A program made the translations under genes and the position numbers. From positions 14,362,501 to 14,426,500 of the forward strand of contig CM066916.1 of the NCBI GenBank assembly GCA_033964015.1: 64,000 nucleotides of DNA. The letters are read 5' to 3'. Below are positions 33,499 to 44,800 of the stretch, one piece after another. The notes beneath the pieces are model-generated. The model was not told the origin of the DNA and did no database searches. It saw only the letters and a program-made list of their open reading frames with translations. The stretch's first letter is position 1. Each line of letters begins with the position of its first letter. Origin of the DNA: Scolanthus callimorphus. Taxonomy: Eukaryota; Cnidaria; Anthozoa; Actiniaria; Edwardsiidae.

Positions 33499-33649
33499 CT
33501 GCGAACAGAAACAATTATTTTGACTGATTATCAATCGCTACTGTTACTGCGATTTTCATAATTCTGCGAACTATTCTCGCTATTGATTTCCAACCGTAAA
33601 ACCGCCTTCTGGCTTCCGTCAATCGAACGCCCGAGTCTTTTCGTCGTTA

Positions 33650-33814
33650 CCCTTTAAAGCAGTGTAGAAAAGAAAACGAAAAACTTGGGGACTAATCTAT
33701 TAAAATTGCAAAACAAACTTTTCGGGCCCGAGAAACGGCCCCTGAAAAGTGTGTTTTGCAATTCTAATATATTAGTCTTAAAGTTTTTCGTTTTCTTCTC
33801 TACACTGCTTTAAT
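33650..33814. mobile_element. palindromic MITE
   Basis: Arms ttaaagcagtgtagaaaaga / tcttctctacactgctttaa with aaacgaaaaacttgggga and its complement inside; a centre of ttttcgggcccgagaaacgg. Confidence 0.85.
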
Positions 33815-34357
33815 AGTCTAGAACATCCGTTTTACATCGTTTACGTTTCAAAACATTTAAATTTTCTATTTCCTTCCTCAAATCGAAGAAACATCTAAGA
33901 GAAGTTTCTTTCGAAAACTTTTCATATTTTTCAGCCGAGCATTTATTGGTGGCCGAAGATTTCGGGTAAAACTAACGTAGCTGTGTATTGGGGGAGCTAT
34001 TGAGGACCGGTAATTCTCGAGTTGTCGAAAAACGGGCGCCTGGTCCGTTGTGTGCCCGAGTTCTGCCCGCGTACTTTTGGGGATCACCTTCTTCTGTAAC
34101 AACTTAAAGAGGCAGTCACGATACGCACATGCTCCAGGAACGATCACTGAGCAAAACTATTTAGACCATCCTATCAGAAAGCTATTGAAGGATATGAAAA
34201 ACGTAAACATTTGGTCGGATGGATCGAGAAATAGCGAGATTAAAACGGATTGTTTTCGTGGTTTTCAGCCTTCGCTGGCCATCGTTACGGGACGATACTT
34301 CTTTGTTTTGAGATGCGTAGAACAGCGCAGTTGCATGACAGCTTCCCTTTAACTCAC

Positions 34358-34525
34358 CTGGTAGTAAACATGAGATTCCCCGCGGAAGAACACCAAATCG
34401 TCCACACAAGCCCAGTAGGGAGCTAAGATGGGCGTGTCGCCCTGATACAAGGAGGAATCAAATCGACGTGGTTTGGGGCACCTCTCTTGTAGCCGCTTGA
34501 ACGAAACCAGCCCGTTTTTCGTAAG
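34358..34525 (-). CDS. NIDO domain exon
   Basis: 168-bp exon, phase 0-0, acceptor TTTCGCAG, donor GTGAGTT. It encodes LTKNGLVSFKRL, then DTPILAPYWACVDDLVFFRG and ESHVYYQ. It matches the NGLISF...P.IAPFWADVD...VYY core near the NIDO N-terminus. Confidence 0.95.
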
Positions 34526-35803
34526 CTGCGAAAGACAAGTTTGCGAATCAGTCATGACTAAGTGAATGCAGAGTGCATTAACAATTATGCAATAACAATT
34601 ATTGGATGAGGTTGAGCATGATAGTGAGATTTGTCAACGCCGAGGTTTCAAACTTGGAAATTTGATAGCGAAAGACATCAAATCATAGGAATGCTTATAT
34701 AATGCGAATTTGGTACTGGTCAGTTGAGGAAGTTTCAGTACTATATATACTGTATAATAATTATGTGATACGAATTTCCGCGCGCAGATTTGTCGAAAGG
34801 TTCGTTTTCTCTCGCTATTTAACAAATAGATCTCGTTTTACGCGCGTGTGTACTGTAATAGATACACAGATGACGTCACAGAATTTCATGAAGAAAAAGT
34901 AAGCAACGAGACGCAGTCGAGTTGCGTGACTGTTGTTCATGACATTCTGTAACGTCTGTGTATCTTTTACAGTACATACGCACAAAAAACGAGATCTATT
35001 TGTTTTATACAACAACAAAGGCGATTTTTCTAAAGATGAATGAGCTCAAACAGTGCGCGCATATCAAACTCGGTTTTGCTTGCATGCGCGCCCTATGACG
35101 TCATTCGTGCGTGTGTACTCTAATAACACACGGCCTGTCAGGCAACCAGAACGCGCGTTTTACTAGTGTTGTTGTATAAAATCACCTATAGGTGATTATA
35201 ACATTGAAAGGATTTGGAGTGTGCGTTCGAGTTTTGTTATGATCGTGAAAAAGTCCAACAAAAAGACGTTTTTGTCTAAAAACCTTATGAATCACTTGAG
35301 CAATTACAGTAAAACACTTGGTCGCCCCAGGCTCCTTGATTATCGGCGAATAGTCACCCCGGCTTCGTCTCGGTGACTATTCGCCGATAATCACGTCGCC
35401 CGAGGCGACTAATTGTTAAATAGAAGAAAACGCGACCGTGACATAGCCCCATTCCATTCTACCAGAAACATAACTTAGTTGAAACATGTAACGGCGAACC
35501 AAGCTGTGGATTATTCGTGGCCAGTTTATGACCATATTTGGTCAATAATGAACTCTCGACTGCTAACCCAAGCAGGTTTTCTCTTCAAAATATTTCATTT
35601 TTCGCACAAATAAAGTAGAGCAACAGTGGTAAGTGATAATATGCTAACATTTAACATCTTGAAGTCTTGCAACAACATTATTTTTAAAACCTGTTCGATT
35701 GCTTATTCTGCCAATATTCCGCAGCTTGGCAATGTAAAGTATGTAAAGCAATGTATGTTTGTTACACGTTTCAACTCACTTATATGTTTCTGATTCTACA
35801 TAC
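34526..35803. other. intron with hairpin elements and a duplicated flank
   Basis: 34577-34648 is a half copy of the MITE at 41603-41739 (gcatgatagtgagatttgtc). 34797-35010 is a palindromic MITE (aaatagatctcgtttt...tacacagatgacgtcac and complement). 35337-35398 is a hairpin (gattatcggcgaatagtcac / gtgactattcgccgataatc). 35607-35797 duplicates 40879-41056. Confidence 0.75.
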
Positions 35804-35937
35804 GTAAAGTTTGAAGTATCGCATATTGCCCACGGCACAACCGCATTCACCAATATCCAATTCCATATCATCTGCTAAAGCATCCATTTCAAGATCGTCC
35901 ACAGAACGCCCATACTCAAACATGTAAGAAGTCGTTA
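35804..35937 (-). CDS. NIDO domain, first exon
   Basis: 134-bp exon (phase 1 in, phase 0 out), acceptor TTGGAACAG, donor GTATGT. It encodes TTSYMFEYGRSVDDLEMDAL, DDMELDIGECG and MRYFKLY, then LTKNGLVSF in the next exon. It corresponds to the F.YG...GD..L....DD.S..I.....F...Y..LYVNNNG start of NIDO. Its 5' phase 1 fits the EGF exon at 38526. Confidence 0.88.
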
Positions 35938-38165
35938 CTGTTCCAAAAAATAGAAACTAAGAATTAGTAATTCTAAGCATCGGCATATTTGACACCGGGA
36001 ATAAAGCAAGGAAAGCAATAGCAAAACCAAAGAGGATAAAGTACAGGTTTGCGCCTATTCCTTGTGTGGAATTCATTCCTTTGGGAATAAAATAGTAACC
36101 TTTTTTAACTGGTCTCATTGTGCTAATGTTAAGTTATGGGAAGGAGACCTGGCGAGCCTAGTGATTGCGTGGAAACGAAACTGGGGGAGGGTGGGTGGGA
36201 ACAGCGAAAAGGCACCGCCAGGCCCCAGGAGCACAACGAGATGAAAAACACAAAATAAATTAACAGGACGGTAGAAGCGCCCAGCCTGCACGAGTAGAGC
36301 CAACAAGTGAATACTAATGAGTAGCACCTTACATTTGCACTAATGAGGACCAGTTAAAATAGTAACCTTTTTTAACTGGTCTCATTGTGCTAATGTTAAG
36401 TTATGGGAAGGAGACCTGGCTTCGCCCCAATGAAGCTATAACGCTAGGCCCAAAAAGCGCTGGGCCCAACAGCGGAGACAGGAGCGGAACCCATAACAAA
36501 GAAGCGTTACTACACTTCCCAAAAAACTCCCATCGCCCAATACTCAAACTCCCTATACACAAAACTCCCATTACTCAAAACTCCATCACCCAAAACTCCC
36601 AATACTCACAACTTGATACAGTAAACGCTGAGTCATGGGGTCGACGATCAGTTGGGCTGAATAACGATATAGCTTATAAAAATCGCATAAAACACCAACA
36701 TAGAAACTGAACTGACAGACTTAAACTATACAAAGTAAATAAGGAGAGAGGTAAGGGACAAAAATAAAATCTAATAGCTTGGGGCTGCAATAGCTCCAGC
36801 CGACCGTCGACCCCAGGCCCGGAACAAGTCCCGGGTGATGTAAGAGCCAAGAGCAGACTCCCCCAGGGTCGACGAAAAAATTACAAAGTACAGTGACAGA
36901 CACAGTATAAAACACGCGTGACCCGGTGTCACGCCATGCGCATTCACACACATACATGCAAGACTTGTGTGACAGACCCAGAATAAAACACGCGTGACCC
37001 GATGTCGCGCCATGCGCATTCACCCAGTATAAAACACGCGTGACACTATGTCACGCCATGCGCATTCAGACACATACATGCAAGACTTGTGTGACAGACC
37101 CAGTATAAAACATACGTGACCCGATGTCACACCATGCGCATTCACACATACATGCATGACTCGTGTGACAGACCCAGCAATAAAGTATAAACGTATGCGA
37201 AAGACAGATGGAATATATTCCGAAATCCCAGCCCCTTGCTGGCTCCACTGGTGGAATTAACAGAACTAACTCCCAGCCCCCTGCTGGCTTCACCAGTGGA
37301 CATATTTTCCAAATCACAGCAGCCCCCTGCTTTCTTCACCGGTGGATTTAACACTTTAAGACTCACAGCAGCCCCCTGCTTTCTTCACCGGTGGATTTAA
37401 CACTTTAAGACTCACAGCAGCCCCTGCTTTCTTCACCGGTGGATTTAACACTTTAAGACTCACAGCAGCCCCCTGCTTTCTTCACCGGTGGATTTAACAC
37501 TTAAGACTCACAGCAGCCCCCTGCTGGCTTCTCCAAATCACAGCAGCCCCCTACTTTCTTCACCGGTGGATTTAACACTTTAAGACTAACGAAAATAACA
37601 CAGCCACTTGCTGGCTTCACTGGTGGAATTAACATTAAACAACGGATATTTACCGACACTAGGTCCACGCTTAATGAACCTAAATAAAGAGAACACAGGA
37701 CATACAAGCAACTGAACTAAGCAACGCGAGGCAAATTATACAATTACTGCTAAGATGGTAAACACTGCATGAAACGGCAAAGCAATACTGTATCACAAAC
37801 CTTAGTGAAATAAATGATAGGCGAGCTTCCGATGGAAAGTAAGAAGCCCTGGTAATATCCCAGTTGAATTACATTTACCCACGTGTAGGTGGACTCGTTA
37901 AACTCTTAGGTAGCCCAAAACCGTCAAAATCCCAAAACTCAGACCAACAGCCACAAAGACAGTGAGTGCCACGTGAAGGAGGGCAGAAACCAGTGGAGCC
38001 ATGAAGACGACGAATTTTATTATCCCAGATTGTAGTCGGTGTCGTAGAGTTGTAGAATGGTGGAGCTGGACGAAGACGCGGCCGGCCGAAGCGAGTAGAG
38101 CCAACAAGTGAATACTAATGAGTAGCACCTTACATTTGCACTAATGAGGACCAGTTAAAATAGCA
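35938..38165. mobile_element. composite of two TIR elements with internal minisatellites
   Basis: aactggtctcattgtgctaa occurs at about 36108 and 36372 and faces its complement (ttgcactaatgaggaccagtt-type) at about 36336-36357 and 38137-38158, giving elements 36107-36358 and 36371-38160 in tandem. The larger carries about 60-95-bp repeats at 36885-37180 (gacccagtataaaacacgcg, ccatgcgcattcac) and about seven 51-bp repeats at 37300-37600 (cagcagccccctgctttctt, caccggtggatttaacac). No transposase ORF. 35938-36106 shows nothing. Confidence 0.78.
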
Positions 38166-38405
38166 ATAAAACGCGGCAGCCATGTTGGGCGTAGTGAACA
38201 AAGGGAGCAAATGAGCTTTCTTTTGTTCTGTACATCCAAAATGGCCGTCAGTGACGTGACATGCACACCAATAACCCTCTAGTGATGACAAGCCGCCACA
38301 ATTCTTGGTGTGCAATCATTCCCGTGAGAATAAAATAACAATAAAGCGCGGCGGCCATGTTTGATGTAGTGAACAAAGGGAGCAAATGAACTTTCTTTTG
38401 TCCTA
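38166..38405. repeat. direct repeat pair, ~65 bp
   Basis: aataaaacgcggcagccatg...gagcaaatgagctttctttt at 38163-38226 returns at 38340-38401 with few changes. Confidence 0.75.
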
Positions 38406-38525
38406 GAAATCCCAGGGCGCACTTGCTGTTTACCCGTCGATGTCATCGACGCATCAACGGTCAACGCAGTGAATCAGGCAAAACAAATCTCCCAGTCTTA
38501 TTTTCAACTGTGTATCTTCCCATAC

Positions 38526-38639
38526 CTGTTTCGCAATAGGTTCCAGTGTACCCCGGGACGCATGCGCAGGTGTAATTGTTGACGTTATCAATACATGTAC
38601 CCCCGTTTTGACAGGGTCCAGATAGGCACTCGTTGATGT
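38526..38639 (-). CDS. EGF exon immediately upstream of NIDO
   Basis: 114-bp phase 1-1 exon, acceptor CCTCAG, donor GTATGG. It encodes [20 protein letters not shown] and [17 protein letters not shown], a Notch-type cbEGF with NGGTC and the D/N...Y consensus. Its last base joins TA of the NIDO exon to give Val. Confidence 0.95.
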
Positions 38640-39281
38640 CTGAGGCAAAAAACAATACAGAAAATAAAATACAATGAGTTGATCTTTCAAACGTCTCGAG
38701 ACGAGACAGACGTGGAGAAGTTTATGTGCGGCGCCCAGGATCGCCGATCCACAACCATGAGGATAGCTATAGGCAAGGCAAATACAAATATACCCACAAT
38801 CTTATCTCGAAAGACAGTACAATGCGCCGTCTTCCCTTGCTGGCCTCCCTTTTTGACGTTTCGGCAGAACGGTTCAATCGAAACATAGAGCATCAACTTT
38901 CACAGATCTCGTACGTCCGACAGCAAAGAATTCAGTGCCAAACTATTCCCAGCGCCAGACAAGTTTTTATCAGTTCTCCCAATCCCCCTCGTGTTTGTAA
39001 GAAACCAGAGAGCACGCGGAAAGTACTTTTATTGCTTAAATAAATACAAGAAAATAACACGTCATCTCTGACGAAATGAAATGAAGAAAAGACCCCGTAA
39101 TCTTCAAATTCGTAGATAAAAAAAAGGGCTTTCATTGTTACAAGCACGCGCGCAAAAAGTGGCGGGGGAAAATCAGCCAATCATAAACGTTTCCTTGACA
39201 TCCCGCGAGGGCTCGTGTCACTATTAATAAGGGGGAAAAAACACTCAAAAAGCCGTTGATCCTTGTCGTTGTGCGCCTTAC
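38640..39281. other. intron with partial MITE
   Basis: 38964-39041 is the right half of the 4850-5043 MITE family (ttctcccaatccccctcgtg...tacttttattgctta). Nothing else recognised. Confidence 0.65.
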
Positions 39282-40692
39282 TTGTTTCACAGTTGGCCCC
39301 AGTGTATCCCGGGACGCACGAGCACGTGTAACTATTGACGCCATCAGAACATGTAGCTCTATTTTGACAGGGTGAGGATGCACATTCGTCGATGTCTAAG
39401 ATAAAACAAGAAACACAGACAAGTTTATTAGGCTTTGAAACAACGGGTCTGCGTGTACCCGTTATAAAGATAAAATGCTGAGGGCACTTTCGCTAGGACT
39501 GAACTCTGGTCATCCCGCGAGGGCTTGTGTCACTATTAATAAGGGAACAAATCACTCAAAAAGCCATTGACCTTGTCGTTGTGCGCCTTACTTGTTTCAC
39601 AGTTGGTCCCAGTGTATCCCGGGACGCACGAGCACGTGTAACTATTGACGCCATCAGAACATGTAGCTCTATTTTGACAGGGTGAGGATGTACATTCCTC
39701 GATGTCTAAGGTAAAACAAGAAACATAGACAAGTTAATTAGGCTTTGAAACAAAGGATCTCCGTGTACCCGAAATAAAGATAATACATTTACATGTAAAA
39801 GAAATCGTCAAAAATGTTGAGGGCACTTTCGCTAGGACTGAAATCTGGACATCCCGCGAGGGCTCGTGTCATTATTATTCAGAGAAAAAAATAGCTCTAT
39901 TATTCAGGGAAAAAGTCACTCTAAAAGTGTTGTGCGCCTTACTTGTTTCACAGTTGGCCCCAGTGTATCCCGGGACGCACGAGCACGTGTAACTATTGAC
40001 GCCATCAGAACATGAAGCTCTATTTTGACAGGGTGAGGATGCACATTCGTCGATGTCTAAGATAAAACAAGAAACACAGACAAGTTAATTAGGCTTTGAA
40101 ACAACGGATCTGCGTGTACCCGAAATAAAGATAATACATTTACATGTAAAAAAGATCGTCAAAAATGTTGAGGGCACTTTCGCCTGGACTGAAATCTGGA
40201 CATCCCGCGAGGGCTCCTGTCACTATTATTCAGGGAAAAAAATCACTCTAAAATAGTTGTGCGCCTTACTTGTTTCACAGTTGGTCCCAGTGTATCCCGG
40301 GACGCACGAGCACGTGTAACTATGACGCCATTAGAACATGTAGCTCTATTTTGACAGGGTGAGGATGCACATTCGTCGATGTCTAAGATAAAACAAGAAA
40401 CACAGACAAGTTTATTAGGCTTTGAAACAACGGGTCTGCGTGTACCCGTTATAAAGATAAAATGCTGAGGGCACTTTCGCTAGGACTGAACTCTGATCAT
40501 CCCGCGAGGGCTTGTGTCACTATTAATAAGGGAACAAATCACTCAAAAAGCCATTGACCTTGTCGTTGTGCGCCTTACTTGTTTCACAGTTGGTCCCAGT
40601 GTATCCCGGGACGCACGAGCACGTGTAACTATTGACGCCATCAGAACATGTAGCTCTATTTTGGCAGGGTGAGGATGCACATTCGTCGATGT
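39282..40692 (-). CDS. five tandem EGF exons (C type), ~310-350-bp spacing
   Basis: Exons 39282-39395, 39592-39705, 39943-40056, 40270-40382 and 40579-40692, all phase 1-1, donor CAAGTAAG, acceptor CTTAGAC. Each encodes [20 protein letters not shown] and [18 protein letters not shown] (the second starts IEECTSS). The introns between are also copies of one another (cccgcgagggctcgtgtcac...), so whole genomic units duplicated. 40270-40382 is 113 bp: it reads aactatgacgcc where its siblings read aactattgacgcc, a one-base deletion. Confidence 0.93.
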
Positions 40693-41811
40693 CTAAGATT
40701 AAACAAAAAAATGCTGATTGCATTTTTAAAAACGCACAGGGGAGGTTGAGGATCTCCCCTTTAAAAGACCCCTGGAATTTCCACTCGTGAAAAAGACCCC
40801 CTCCCCTAAGGCTTTTCGTAAGGGTGTTTGCAGATAGTTGTGCGTAAGTCCAAGATTAGTGACCTTGATTACAACTCATATAAAGTAGAGCAACAGTGGT
40901 GAGTGATAATATACTAACATTTAACATCTTGAAGTCTTGCAACAACATTGTTTTCAAAATCTGTTCAATTGTTTTTTCTGCGAATATTCCGCAGCTTGGC
41001 ACTAAAGTAATGTATGTTTGTTACACGTTTCAACTCACTTATATGTCTCTGGTTAAGCCTCATGGGTTAAACCTTCGTATGCTACTTACTTGCTGCGGTT
41101 ACTGGGAGGCTGTCAGACCCCGGCAGAGAAGCAAAGCATCCAGTTACGCGCATGCCTCAACCGAGCAACATACATACAAATTTACTGACAAGTGCTAATT
41201 GTATTTATTATTCAGCCATGCCACTATCTCGGTTCTGATTGGCCAAGAGGACGCAGCGAAACCTTGTTGGCGCGCAGTGCCTGACGTCATACTACAGACA
41301 TTAGGATTGATGCACTCTAATGACGTCATAATGCAAGCCAATAGGTTTGGCCGCCATCTTGGTTTTCATTTCGGAAGTGAAAGCCGGTTTTGCCAATAAT
41401 TCTCGTTGAATCTGTTATGATTTTTGCCGAGAGATCATTGCTCAGGATACCTAAACATCAACTATGCCTATTTGAAATGAATACGAAAAGGAAAGTAAGA
41501 TGAAGTTGAAAAACCGTGTCGCCGTGCACGGGACGTGCAAGGCCTCGTCGTCGACTTCGTTTAACTAGGTAAGAATTCTTGGTTGCTGAATAATAAAACA
41601 ATTATTGAATTCGGTTTTCGCATGATAGTGAGATTTGTCAACGCCTCGAGTTAGTGTTATCCGCCTCAGCTTCGCTTCGGCGGATAACACCAACCTCGGC
41701 GTTGCCAAATCTCACTATCATGCTCAACCTCATCCAATAAGTGTTAAATATCTACCAGGCATAGCCTTATCAGCCTTATCACTCTTTTTAAAGTGTAATT
41801 AAAACAAATTA
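40693..41811. repeat. intron with duplicated flank, repeat copy 2 and a MITE
   Basis: 40879-41056 duplicates 35607-35797 (taaagtagagcaacagtggt ... ttcaactcacttatatgt). 41205-41575 is the inverted partner of 155-537. 41603-41739 is a MITE with gcatgatagtgagatttgtc / ccaaatctcactatcatgc arms around a hairpin of gtgttatccgcc / ggcggataacac. Confidence 0.82.
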
Positions 41812-44800
41812 TGGTTTTGACACGGTGCAGAAAGCGAAAAGAGCGTTTTACGAATCATTCTAAACAATAATTGTAGTTTCCAGCAGAAATGTATCCATCT
41901 GAATCTTCGAAAACTACTTGAGCTAGAAACTGGGCGCCACACTTTCCTCGATTGGTTTCTTTTACGTTTGGTGTTGTGTTGTCGACATACTTAAGCAGGT
42001 TTAGCACTTTTGTTAGTAGACTAATTCTATAGCGACCATTACTTGTTTCGCAATTTACTCCAGTGAATCCCGGGGCGCACGTGCATCTGTACTCGTTCAT
42101 GCCATCGTTGCACGTGCCATTGTTTTGGCAGGGATCAGATTCACATTCCCCGATGTCTAAGAGAAAAAAATAGGGAGAAACTACAATATATCTCAGAACG
42201 CTTTGGCGTTGTCGTTGTCAAAAGTGTGCCTTACTTGTTTCGCAATTGGTTCCAGTGTATCCGGGCGCACATACGCAGGTATAACCGTTGATCTTATCGC
42301 TACATGTTGCATTGTTTAGACACGGTGCAGATTCGCATTCGTCGATGTCTAAGGAAAAGCAGAAAACGAAAAAAAACGTTTTAAGAATCATTCTAAACAA
42401 TAATTGTAGTTTCGAGCAGAAATGTATGAATATGAATCTTCAAAAACAGTTTGAGCTAAAATCCAGGCGACACCCTTTTCTCGATTGGTTTCTTTTACGT
42501 TTGGTGATGTGTTGTCGATAGACTTGGGCAGGTTCAGCACTTTTGTTAGTAGACTAGTAACTAGAGCGAGCCTTACTTGTTTCGCAATTTACTCCAGTGA
42601 ATCCCGGGGCGCACGTGCATCTGTACTCGTTCATGCCATCGTTGCACGTGCCATTGTTTTGGCAGGGATCAGATTCACATTCCCCGATGTCTAAGAGAAA
42701 AAAAAGGGAGAAACTACAATATATCTTCAAACGCTTTGGCGTTGTCGTTGTCAAAAGTGGCCTTACTTGTTTCGCAATTGGTTCCAGTGTATCCGGGCGC
42801 ACATACGCAGGTATAACCGTTGATCTTATCGCTACATGTTGCATTGTTTAGACACGGTGCAGATTCGCATTCGTCGATGTCTAAAGAAAAGCAGAAAACG
42901 AAAAGAGCGTTTTAAGAATCATTCTAAACAATAATTGTAGTTTCGAGCAGAAATGTATGAATATGAATCTTCAAAAACAGTTTGAGCTAAAATCCAGGCG
43001 ACACCCTTTTCTCGATTGGTTTCTTTTACGTTTGGTGATGTGTTGTCGATAGACTTGGGCAGGTTCAGCACTTTTGTTAGTAGACTAGTAATTATAGCGA
43101 ACCTTACTTGTTTCGCAATTTACTCCAGTGAATCCCCGGGCGCACGTGCATCTGTACTCGTTCATACCATCGTTGCACGTGCCATTGTTTTGGCAGGGAT
43201 CAGATTCACATTCCCCGATATCTAAGAGAAAAAAAAGGGAGAAACTACAATATATCTCAGAACGCTTTGGCGTTGTCGTTGTCAAAAGTGTGCCTTACTT
43301 GTTTCGCAATTGGTTCCAGTGTATCCGGGCGCACATACGCAGGTATAACCGTTGATCATATCGCTACATGTTGCATTGTTTTGACACGGTGCAGATTCGC
43401 ATTCGTCGATGTCTAAGGAAAAGCAGAAAACGAAAAGAGCGTTTTAAGAATCATTCTAAACAATAATTGTAGTTTCGAGCAGAAATGTATGAATATGATC
43501 TTCAAAAACAGTTTGAGCTAAAATCCAGGCGACACCCTTTTCTCGATTGGTTTCTTTTACGTTTGGTGATGTGTTGTAGATAGACTTGGGCAGGTTCAGC
43601 ACTTTTGTTAGTAGACTAGTAACTATAGCGAGCCTTACTTGTTTCGCAATTTACTCCAGTGAATCCCGGGGCGCACGTGCATCTGTACTCGTTCATACCA
43701 TCGTTGCACGTGCCATTGTTTTGGCAGGGATCAGATTCACATTCCCGATGTCTAAGAGAAAAAAAAGGGAGAAACTACAATATATCTCAGAACGCTTTGG
43801 CGTTGTCGTTGTCAAAAGTGTGCCTTACTTGTTTCGCAATTGGTTCCAGTGTATCCGGGCGCACATACGCAGGTATAACCGTTGATCTTATCGCTACATG
43901 TTGCATTGTTTTGACACGGTGCAGATTCGCATTCGTCGATGTCTAAGGAAAAGCAGAAAAACAAAAGAGCGTTTTAAGAATCATTCTAAACAATAATTGT
44001 AGTTTCGAGCAGCAATGTATGAATATGAATCTTCAAAAATAGTTTGAGCTAAAATCCAGGCGACACCCTTTTCTCGATTGGTTTCTTTTACGTTTGGTGA
44101 TGTGTTGTCGATAGACTTGGGCAGGTTCAGCACTTTTGTTAGTAGACTAGTAACTATAGCGAGCCTTACTTGTTTCGCAATTTACTCCAGTGAATCCCGG
44201 GGCGCACGTGCATCTGTACTCGTTCATACCATCGTTGCACGTGCCATTGTTTTGGCAGGGATCAGATTCACATTCCCCGATATCTAAGAGAAAAAAAAGG
44301 GAGAAACTACAATATATCTCAGAACGCTTTGGCGTTGTCGTTGTCAAAAGTGCGCCTTACTTGTTTCGCAATTGGTTCCAGTGTATCCGGGCGCACATAC
44401 GCAGGTATAACCGTTGATCATATCGCTACATGTTGCATTGTTTTGACACGGTGCAGATTCGCATTCGTCGATGTCTAAGGAAAAGCAGAAAACGAAAAGA
44501 GCGTTTGAAGAATCATTCTAAACAATAATTGTAGTTTCGAGCAGAAATGTATGAATATGATCTTCAAAAACAGTTTGAGCTAAAATCCAGGCGACACCCT
44601 TTTCTCGATTGGTTTCTTTTACGTTTGGTGATGTGTTGTCGATAGACTTGGGCAGGTTCAGCACTTTTGTTAGTAGACTAGTAACTATAGCGAGCCTTAC
44701 TTGTTTCGCAATTTACTCCAGTGAATCCCGGGGCGCACGTGCATCTGTACTCGTTCATACCATCGTTGCACGTGCCATTGTTTTGGCAGGGATCAGATTC

